This document shows, one piece after another, positions 56,252-64,000 of a DNA stretch of 64,000 nt. The stretch is taken from the NCBI GenBank assembly GCA_029448655.1, contig JACCLO010000002.1, positions 4,402,001 through 4,466,000 on the forward strand, read 5' to 3'. Both the position numbers and the translations under genes were made by a program. Position 1 is the first letter of the stretch; the number at the start of each line of letters is the position of its first letter. Source of the stretch: Wolfiporia cocos. Its lineage: Eukaryota; Basidiomycota; Agaricomycetes; Polyporales; Phaeolaceae. A model generated the notes under the pieces. That model was not told the origin of the DNA and did not search any database. It worked only from the letters and a program-made list of their open reading frames with translations.

Positions 56252-56623
56252 TGACACAAGCGTATTCTCAAGCAACTACTCAGGGGAATATTACTCGCGT
56301 GAAAGCGTATTCCTAGTCTGAGGCTACTCAAGGCAACAAAGGCCAAGACGAGTCTGGGGTGTTAGCCCGAGACCGTCCCAGCATATATACTCCTAGGCTG
56401 TTTGTACACTGTTTGGCTACTATACAGTATTACGTAATCTAATAGACCGTTTAGAGTATGGTAAACCCTATCGTAGGTGTAGAGCCACATCGAGGGTGTC
56501 CGGGGTCTGTGTAGGCCCGTGTGGGGTGTTCGGGGTCCTTGCACGTGACGTATAGGCGGGCGCTTAGATAAGATAAGGGTTGTCTCTAGTCGCAAGCTAG
56601 TTGGAGAAAATCGGCTTGTGACA
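56252..56623 (-). repeat. 5' LTR with promoter
   Basis: 372 bp, promoter-bearing in the minus orientation. A TATATA box at 56384-56389 is about 30 bp upstream of 56355, where the sequence AGACTCGTCTT (minus strand) begins. That is the likely transcript start, given the self-priming match at 56240-56250. Confidence 0.9.
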
Positions 56624-57107
56624 ATGATCATCACTGTAGCCACACAAACTCATAACGTACCTTCTCCAACTATGTTCTGACAAAGCCAAGCTCCAGTATC
56701 TTCAATAATTAGTGGAGTATAGTGTGAAATCATCATTTCACCGGCACGGTGCTCTGTGGCGCGCCTTCCAAATGGGGCATCGTATAGGCGCCCAAAAGTG
56801 AGCGACAGGCTTCAGCGCCAAGAATTCAATCCATGGGACTATCCTTTTGCTTGAATTTAAAAGTATAGACATACTACATTGGAATATGGCATACTGCTAC
56901 TATATATATCCTTATATCATAGTTACTAGACATTTTATCTGTTAGAGCTTTCAGGCCCGGGGCTCACGGCTTGGCCCGGCCCGGCTTGAGACACAAGCCG
57001 GGCCCTGGGCCGTCTCAAGCCGTGGTGTAGGGCCCGGCCTGGCCCGGTCCAAGTAGGGCTTGGCCCGGCCCGGCCTATGGCCCAAAGCCGGGCCTGGCAC
57101 ATCACTA

Positions 57108-57115
57108 CGTGCAAC
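57108..57115. repeat. Right 8-bp target-site duplication of hAT-A
   Basis: CGTGCAAC, matched at 48264-48271. Confidence 0.88.
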
Positions 57116-58862
57116 GAAAACGTCTAGCGCACACAGTGCCCGCTACCTCACGTCCCCCCCACTTCTGCTCTATGTCGAATGTCTGTATACAGTGCGGCGG
57201 TGATCCGAAGCCATTATCAGCATTTTCAGTCCGACAGAAAGATACCAAAAATGCGCAGAAAGGGGAGCTCACTGCAAAATGTACTGCCTGTATGCAGAAG
57301 GAGAAGCGGCACCGGCAGGCAAAGCGATATGCTCAAGAAGAAGATAGCGATAACTTATACCACGAGACGGGTCTTTCGGACCCTAACGTGACGCCGTTTT
57401 CTCAATTTGCTGCGAAAGCGTTGGAGGCGTTGGATGCTGGGCAGTGCAGTCTTGCAGCACGAGTGGATCTGAGGGATCTTGGGCTCGAGGGAGATAGTAA
57501 GGCGAAGGCAAATACTATAGCAGACTTACTAGGGCATCAGACCCTCTTGCATTGGACGTGAGTTGTTGCACATATATCTGAGATCTGACTGAACAGGAGA
57601 ATCCATCAGCTATGAGGCAAAAAGAACCCGTGCCCGCACCAATGACACCGTGTTTACCTTCAGCTGTGCACAATCTCGCCAGCGTGAGCCCAGTCCGAAG
57701 GTTCCAAAGATGATAAAGCCACGTACAACCCGCCGCATGGACCGATTTGACTGTCACGGCTGGCTCCACATTGTGATCGGCGATCAGCCTCATGAAGCTT
57801 CGATTCGGCTCAAGCACGATGAACAGCACCTGGCTTATGTCAATATAGACCTCCCTGACCACTGGAAAGAGTACATTGAGGAGCATTCACGGACCCAGAC
57901 TCCAGGAGAGGTGAGTAATGATCTCTAACCAATAATGAAACTGACAGACCTAATTCTTGGGATAGATATGGCGCCATATTGTCCGTGAAGAGATGTACGG
58001 AAAGGCAGCGTCTGAGGTCAATATGCCCTTTCGTTCGAAAGCGGTATACTACTACTGGCACGTGGTCAGTAGAAATGACTGGAGACGAGCCGACGACCCA
58101 CTTGATTCTGCGAGGAAGTTCATCAAGGAAAAGGGGGATGAATACCAAGTTAGATTGCTCGATTTAGAAGAAGTACCAGGAACGAGGGTGCTAGCCTTCC
58201 AGGTAACTGATTTCTTGAAGGAGTGGGCAAACCATACCCAGGAGCTAGCAATGGACTCAACATGTACGTCGCTATCTCTCGTCGTATTCATATACTAACA
58301 GGAATTATGAAGGGAATACGAATGGCACCAACTTTGAGCTCTTCGCAGCGGTAGCAGATGCCCAGGGCTCTGGGATCCCACTTGCGTTTGTACTCGTTTC
58401 AATGGGTCCTAATGCAGCAACTGGTGCAAAGCAGGCCATCCTCGAAAGCTTCCTAAGAGAGCTGAAGAAGCTTGGGGTCGATCCAGAATACACACTCACT
58501 GACAAAGATTGGTCAGAAATCAATGCGATGCATGCAGTATGGCCGAATGCGAAGCATCAATTATGTTTTTGGCATGCGCTCCGTGCACTCAAACAGCGGC
58601 TTGCAAAGAATAAAGAGAGCCCTGCACCTTATGACGTTAAATCAGCACACGATGAGTTTTCGTTCATTGATGTAGACTTCTTACCAGAGATGCAGCGTCG
58701 AACGTCAGGTCTAGTATGTGTATATCAGTTCGAGAATAGCGGGGAAATCACTTGCACGGCTGTTCAGATACAAAGACCACCGGAGAAACCTCTCATGAGG
58801 ATCCACCCACTCATAAATGGCCGTCCATCTGTCCTGACACCTGCAATTCCCCCCATCCGACT

Positions 58863-58870
58863 CAAGCTAC
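58863..58870. repeat. Left 8-bp target-site duplication of hAT-B
   Basis: CAAGCTAC, matched at 59807-59814. Confidence 0.9.
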
Positions 58871-59806
58871 TAGTGTTGCCGAAGTTCAGTTTGGTTCAGG
58901 TTCAGGGGGGTCTAGGGCTGAACCTAGAACCGAACCAACTGCAGGGAGCCTGAACCTGAACCTGGACCTGGACTGAACCTGCTGAACCGGTTCATCAGGT
59001 TCGGTTCATGGTTCGAACTAGGTTCGAACCGCTAGGTTACTTGCTTTTATAGAGTGTAAAAATAATAATTTGGACACCAACTTTGTGTACCTTTCTATGT
59101 ATACCAATTGTCTACCTCATTCCCGGCACTATTAACCCACTAAAGTAACCACACCTCAAGTTCTGCAGTGCCTCCATTTGGTGTCTATTGGGCTGCTGCA
59201 TTCCAATGTGGCTCTTAGTCTTGATTAGAGTGGTAAACATAACTTTTTGATGCATAACAATCACCCAAGGCAGCCAATTTGAGCAGTTCAGTAATCAGAG
59301 TTCATGAGTGTGAGTTAGCCTGAGGCAAAGCTCAATAACAAAACATTCTTAGACAACTCTGTATATAACCTAGGATCATGGATATGAAGTGAAATATTAT
59401 CTTCTACATTTCTTACTTCATCTGACAGCAACAAATGCAGCCCAATGCCACAGAAAGCATGGTAATCCCAACATGGGGTTGAGCCCTTGCCATATTGGGA
59501 GACTACAGGATATGAGTGTTGATGCTTGCTATGGTGAAGCCAGCTGTACATAACTTACTGCAACAACACTATAGCAAAGATAATATATGCTTATCCACCA
59601 GTGACTACACATAATATGTTAATGCTAAGTGGTTCAATGTTCAGTCCAGTTCGAACCTGGTTCAAGGGTACCCACGGCCCCCCTGAACCAAGAACCGAAC
59701 CTTGATGTCCTACCCTGAACCGGACCTGGACTGAACCTGAACCTAGGTTCGGTTCAGGCGGTTCAGGTTCTGAACCTTGGTTCTGAACTGAACTTCGGCA
59801 ACACTA
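58871..59806. mobile_element. Non-autonomous hAT-like element (hAT-B) inside a MULE exon
   Basis: The 936-bp element has inverted ends TAGTGTTGCCGAAGTTCAGT (21 bp match) and an 8-bp target duplication, CAAGCTAC, at 58863-58870 and 59807-59814. Both ends carry many copies of GGTTCAGG / GAACCTGAACC type motifs (58890-59035 and 59650-59790). The AT-rich interior has no transposase frame. It sits in the coding sequence of the MULE transposase. Confidence 0.9.
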
Positions 59807-59814
59807 CAAGCTAC
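59807..59814. repeat. Right 8-bp target-site duplication of hAT-B
   Basis: CAAGCTAC, matched at 58863-58870. Confidence 0.9.
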
Positions 59815-61332
59815 CCGGTCCTAGGATAGCACGATCGACATCTCCAGAGCCTGAGAACTTTGATCTTGAAGGTGAACAGGTCAAATTTCTGCTCCCTGTC
59901 AAACACAATGACAGCGATCAGCTTTCAAATAGCAATTCCGGTGAGTACCAGACTCATTGTACAGAGCACTATGCTGAGTAGGCATCTCAGACAATGAGAG
60001 CGACTGGCTAGAGGATGAAGAAGATATCAGGCAGCACATTGCCGAAGTTACAGAAGATGATGTCGTTATCAGGGACAAGACCGGAACACCGGATCCGGGG
60101 TCAGATGCAAAGCACCGAAGTCCAGAATACCAATTCTGTCCAGCTAATCATCGGCTACTGATTATGCGACTCTTCGCGAAGCATGCTTCCCAGCATTCTC
60201 TCTTGCCTGACCGGCATGGGAAGCCCCGTACTGCAAGGGACATTTGGCACGATGCTATAACTGAGATGTACTTCCACTGTGAGCGGAATCAGCTTTGCGA
60301 AGTCTGGGCTTATCTCTGGACGTCTTGGTATTCCCCATCCTGCTGGATTCTATGGGCACGTTCTGCAAATGCTAACAGCATCCCATGCAAGCGCACAACA
60401 ATGATAGTGGAGGCACTATGGCGCAACATCAAACGACTTGTTCTTCACATGTATAACCGCCCTCCGGTCGATCTTGCTGTCTACGCAGTCATAACTAAGG
60501 CACTACCTCCCTATCACTTAACACTCGCCCGGCTTATCATTCCTCAGCGTGCGGGTCGATCACAGGGCCTCACACATTCACAGGAAGCATTCAAGTGTTC
60601 CTGGGAACGTCTGCTAACAGTTCCCATCAACGGTGTGTATGTTACAGATGTTTCACGGTGGACATGTGACTGTGGGGCCCAGAATTATCACTCATACCTC
60701 CTGTGCAAACATCTCGTACAAAACACCGGGCCTCTACCTGCTCATTGGTGGGCTTCTGCTGTTAGATTTCATATTCCTCCATTCTACACCGTTCCAATTG
60801 AGGGGATTGTTGCTCTGCCACCCGAGGAGCCGGCACCATATGCCTGGCATGCTCACATGCCTCAGGCAAGCACTGTGCCATTGTTAACTATGGGATGCAG
60901 TACAGAATCAGATGCAGAACCTACAGCCAGTGTAGGTATTTCCATTTGAATGCTGATGTCGTTGTTGACTTAGAATTTTTGCAGATTCTGTCTTTGCCGT
61001 CAAGGCCTCCGCCAACAGGAAGAGATGGTCTGATGCGAACACGTGCGGGAGGTAACGTGGGCTTCGCAGTAAGCATCCTACTTGATCACACTACTCTATA
61101 CTAAGATTTCAAAATTTTCAGCTTGACGATGAAGATGAAATCGACGTAGACCACTTGATTGCAGTTCTACGGCGATCATTGTGCATCCTTGAGGACCAAC
61201 AAGATCGCGCGGAGCCACGGTGGTTCAAGAATGCAGCACGTATAATGAAACCACTTATCCTCTGGGAAAGTGATATCCGTCGCCACGAACAGCGTCGTAC
61301 AATGCCCATCATGAACTCAACTACTCACCAAC

Positions 61333-61800
61333 TAGTGTTGCGAGGTCCGGTCCGGTCCGGTCTTTTGCATGTTTTGGGAAGGACCGAGGACCAGGACCAG
61401 GACCGAACCGGTGCGGGCAATGAGAGACCGGACTGAGACCGGTCTCAAGCAGGACCGCGGTCCTGTACCGGTCCCAGGACCGATCTGAACTGGTCCAGGA
61501 CCGATTAAATGGTCATTCACTTGACTAGATTTTATTTGTAAGAAAATGCGACGAAAGGGCACTTATTGCTCAACATGTATTAAAACATACTTAGTACAGC
61601 TCACAAATTGACTATGATGCACCGATTGTTTGTCACAGTACGTGGCATATCTTATTTTTCGCTATACGTCTGGCCTTTGGCCCTCTATATTCACCTAGTA
61701 TACTACGCTTACGGTACGGTTCCACCTCCCCGCGTACTTACACCCCTTGCCTCTGCCTACAAGCGCTGGTGGTTAGCGCTAGCCGGGCAAGCACCTGATC
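61333..61800. mobile_element. Left end of a third hAT-like element (hAT-C), right end not found
   Basis: TAGTGTTGCGAGGTCCGGTC begins at 61333 inside the MULE 3' coding region and is followed by dense GGTCC/GGACC motifs up to about 61505, the same design as hAT-A and hAT-B. The preceding 8 bp are TCACCAAC. I did not find the inverted end or the second duplication before 64000, so the element is either cut by the sequence from 61801 on or its right end is beyond the window. The end coordinate is arbitrary. Confidence 0.6.
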
Positions 61801-62275
61801 TGTGACCATTACCGGTCACATGATATCCGTTACTTACATGTTGTGTCACTACGTTACCTTAGTTACATAGGCGGTGCTGTGACCAGGACTTTAGGGCTAG
61901 TACATACAGTAGCACCTGCGCGTCCTCATGTATATAACACCACTACTTCTGAGGCTACTCCTCAGAATTAGTATTCTTGGCTTCGAACCTGAAAAGGTTC
62001 CTCTCTGCTTATTAGTCTGCGTGCTGGTCCCTCTTAGGGCACTGGGGTCCTCTGCTGCGACATAGGTGCATGCCTCTGGCTTTGACACCAGGAAGTCACC
62101 GCCCTTTTGGCTACCAGGCCGTGTGCACGACGGTTGACACCGTCTCGTTGCTCACTGGTACGTCGTCGCGGTGCTCATGCCTAGACGTCACCCCAAGCAC
62201 ACTCGCGCGTCGCCAGCACATAAGGGATTACCCCCGGCTAGGGCCGGTATACAGACTTGTGAGTAGTCTGTGTCA
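61801..62275 (+). repeat. Possible LTR or other terminal repeat
   Basis: The stretch begins TGTGACC, with an inverted GGTCACA 6 bp further on, contains a TATATAA box at 61931-61937 and ends GTGTCA at 62275. Size and TG...CA borders resemble an LTR, but no second copy, target duplication, primer-binding site or pol gene is in the window. Borders are a guess. Confidence 0.25.
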
Positions 62276-64000
62276 TAATACTAATTCTCCTTTTACCTCC
62301 CCGCCGCGCTGAGTCTGGCGTGGCGCCGAGGGTCTTCTACACAGGAGGTGAATGCGTCGCAGCGGGGCAGCCGTCCTGACAACAAGAGTCAGCGGTCCGT
62401 ACAAGTACGAGTCCCCAGGAAGCGACGCTGAAGACAGCCCTACCTGTGGAATGAAGAGGAGGCGCGCCGCGAGAGTACGGCCCTCCAACGACCGCAATAA
62501 GTCGCGTTTAGGCCCCGCCGCCCTCGTCTGACAAGACTTGGGCATGTGGAGGGGTAGTGCATGCGAAGGGGCGGCGTCCCCGCCTCACGGCACAACTGCA
62601 CCCCCGGCAACGGCTACATGCCCGCGCCATCCAGCGCGCCATCCTAGGCCGCTACGCCGACGAAGCCAGCCAGCGCGTCAGCACGAGCGCCTCGACTTAT
62701 CGTCATGGCGACCCGCCCCCTTTGCGATACGGAAAGGCGGGCACCGCGTCCCTCTCGATACGAAGGACGACGGCCACGTCACCTAAACGGTAGCACAGCC
62801 CCTGGGAGCGCTGACCCCGTCAAGTACGAATCAGCAACGACAACGGGACAACGGCGCGACGGCGCGCCTTACAAGTAACGCGGAACGCGGGCGGGGGAAG
62901 TCGTTACCCCCTCGCCTCCTCTTGAAATAAGAGGATAGTACGCCATTCCTGCATCTACAGCCGAGGCCTACACGGCCACGTCCCAAGGCAACGGCCTCAT
63001 AGCCCGCGCCACCACAGCGCGCCCTCACAGGCCGCTACGCCGACGTCGCCCTCCCAGCACGTCAGCACCGGCGCCCCGCTCCCTGCTTAGTCAGCAAAGG
63101 GAGCGCACCAACGCGGCCCGCCCTCACAGGCCAAGCCGCAACCCGTCTCTCTCGACAATGAAGAGACGACCCGGCGCGTCACCTCGCGGTGGTGTGCCAC
63201 TGGGGCGCTGTCCCCGCCTCATCCGGTACAACCAAGCACCCCTGTCGCTGACGAAGAACGCCACGACACCCCGCCTTCGCAGATACGCGTCGGCGGCACG
63301 CGCCTCGCCACTATAGAAGAACGGCAAGGCAGCGCGACCGCCTCGGCCTCCTCGGCCTTGGCACCAAGACGGCCCGACCTACCTGGTCAAGCCGCCACCG
63401 TCCGTAGTTCACACCCCCGGATGACCCGACGTCCGCCTATACGGCCAAGCGTCGACCGGCACTGCCTTCACTGGCACCGCCTCCACCTCTCCCGCCGATA
63501 AGACGCGTCAGAGGAACCGCCGCCCCTTCCTGCAAAGGAAGTGGGCGCGTGGAGTTCTAGTGCACAGGCCACAACAGAACACCGCGCCCCGCCTTCGCTG
63601 CAAAGCATCGGCACCGCGCACCCCGGTACTCGCCTCAGCACCAAGCACCGCTCCATCGTCATGGCAACAACGACCGTGCTCGTCGATGGAGGAACCCTCC
63701 AGGACCACCAACGACCGCGCACCCACTTACACGATGCGTCACAGCAGGGTATGCGAAGCCTTGGGTGGGGCTTACACCCCCCTTGCCCTCGGTAACCCCT
63801 GCATCGACACGCTGACCATCACCGGGCCCGACTCCGAATTGGAGCCGAACCCAGTCCAAGGACTCCTCACCCATAGAGGTAGCCGGCGCACGGCGCGCCC
63901 GGACTCCTACCGCTTCGCATGCGGTACCCACCTCTGAAGGACAGCTAGGGAGGCGACACACGCGACCCCGTACGCTCAACGGATAGCGGCCGACGCGTTT
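62276..64000. repeat. GC-rich region with degenerate long repeats, no gene
   Basis: Parallel, diverged segments recur about 385-400 bp apart: GGCCGCTACGCCGACG at 62647 and 63030, with similar flanks (GCGCGCCATC / GCGCGCCCTC before, CAGCGCGTCAGCAC / CAGCACGTCAGCAC after), and CACGTCACC near 62776 against GCGTCACC near 63176. Frames here are short, conflicting between strands and unlike host genes. It looks like the noncoding body of a repeat element. Confidence 0.45.

Larger units (their letters stand above)
48433..56623 (-). mobile_element. Full-length Ty3/Gypsy chromovirus LTR retrotransposon with dUTPase
   Basis: The element is 8191 bp, inserted in the minus orientation within hAT-A. Its 372-bp LTRs are bounded by TGACACAAGC and GCTTGTGACA and show no difference by eye. 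The target duplication ATGAT is at 48428-48432 and 56624-56628. It has one Gag-Pol frame of 2242 codons, a self-priming site next to the 5' LTR and a polypurine tract next to the 3' LTR. The integrase lies after the reverse transcriptase/RNase H, and a chromodomain follows, placing it among Ty3/Gypsy chromoviruses of the Tf1/sushi type. Identical LTRs and an unbroken frame point to very recent insertion and possible current activity. Confidence 0.96.
48272..57107. mobile_element. Non-autonomous hAT-like element (hAT-A), split by an LTR retrotransposon
   Basis: The two ends are perfect inverted repeats of 21 bp, starting TAGTGATGTGCCAGGCCC at 48272 and ending at 57107. They are flanked by an 8-bp target duplication, CGTGCAAC, at 48264-48271 and 57108-57115. 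An 8-bp duplication and TAGTG-type ends fit the hAT superfamily. Both subterminal regions (48280-48420 and 56955-57105) are packed with CCCGGC/GGCCCGG motifs, as expected for transposase-binding arrays. Without the inserted retrotransposon and its 5-bp duplication the element would be about 640 bp and has no transposase gene, so it is a MITE-like passenger. It lies 56 bp upstream of the MULE transposase ATG. Confidence 0.88.
57172..61436 (+). pseudogene. MULE-type transposase with SWIM zinc finger, interrupted
   Basis: The ATG at 57172 gives MSNVCIQCGGDPKPLSAFSV with a C-x2-C...C-x2-C finger. Spliced exons (introns near 57559-57609, 57911-57965, 58265-58311) lead to ELAMDST (first catalytic Asp), VLVSMGPNAATGAKQAILES, LTDKDWSEINAMHAVWPNAK (second Asp) and LCFWHALRALKQRL, the C-x2-H block of the MULE transposase domain. 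After an inserted hAT-like element the frame resumes with MRLFAKHASQHSLLPDRHG, VEALWRNIKRLVLHMYNRPP (the likely third acidic residue, Glu) and a SWIM finger (WTCDCGA ... LLCKHL). Removing the 936-bp insertion and one 8-bp duplication leaves the frame open across the site. Native sequence ends at 61332, where a third hAT-like element begins; the frame runs into it and stops at 61436. The element's own inverted repeats were not found. Confidence 0.85.

Noticed and set aside
57109..57171. MULE transposase start at 57109
   Set aside because: That codon is GTG and overlaps the hAT-A target duplication; the first ATG is 57172.
58871..59806. Reading the GGTTCAGG-rich ends as a CRISPR-like or satellite array
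   Set aside because: Spacing is irregular, the organism is eukaryotic, and the inverted ends with an 8-bp duplication explain the stretch as a hAT-like element.

Overview
The window looks like chromosomal DNA of a filamentous basidiomycete, probably an Agaricomycete. The genes are dense and on both strands. Coding regions are cut by many short introns of about 45-70 nt with GT...AG borders. The gene set is eukaryotic (mitochondrial PS decarboxylase, RTF2, MED21, SMN, oxysterol-binding protein, eIF5, Nup93/Nic96, Ku80, SNF2/STH1) and the transposons are typical of fungi. The genus cannot be told from the sequence. No rRNA, tRNA or CRISPR array was recognised.

Layout. Bases 1-47253 are mostly ordinary genes: PSD1-type decarboxylase (minus, cut by the left edge); an intronless Pro/Thr-rich protein of unknown role (plus); RTF2 (minus) divergent from MED21 (plus); an alpha/beta hydrolase (plus); SMN-like copy A (minus) divergent from an oxysterol-binding protein (plus); a very large Pro-rich coiled-coil protein (minus); SMN-like copy B (plus); a FYVE zinc-finger protein (minus); an unresolved stretch; a protein with a Mei4/Rec24-like N-terminus (minus, tentative); a PHD-finger protein (minus); eIF5 (plus); Nup93/Nic96 (minus); Ku80 (minus) divergent from the SNF2/STH1 chromatin-remodelling ATPase with bromodomain (plus); and an unrecognised multi-exon gene (minus).

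Bases 48264-64000 are a nested transposon cluster. A MULE-type transposase gene with a SWIM zinc finger (57172 onward, plus) is flanked upstream by a non-autonomous hAT-like element (48272-57107, 8-bp target duplication). That element contains a full-length 8191-bp Ty3/Gypsy chromovirus (48433-56623, minus, 372-bp LTRs that look identical, 5-bp target duplication). A second hAT-like element (58871-59806) sits inside a MULE exon, and the start of a third (61333) truncates the MULE 3' end. The right edge holds a possible LTR and GC-rich degenerate repeats with no convincing gene.

Most notable points: (1) the retrotransposon has one uninterrupted Gag-Pol frame of 2242 codons that carries a complete dUTPase domain between Gag and protease, has an 11-nt LTR/PBS complementarity expected for Tf1-type self-priming, and has an extra domain after the chromodomain; (2) there are two diverged SMN paralogs within 10 kb, one with Arg replacing a conserved YG-box Gly; (3) three different hAT-like elements share TAGTG(A/T)TG termini and have subterminal arrays of short motifs.
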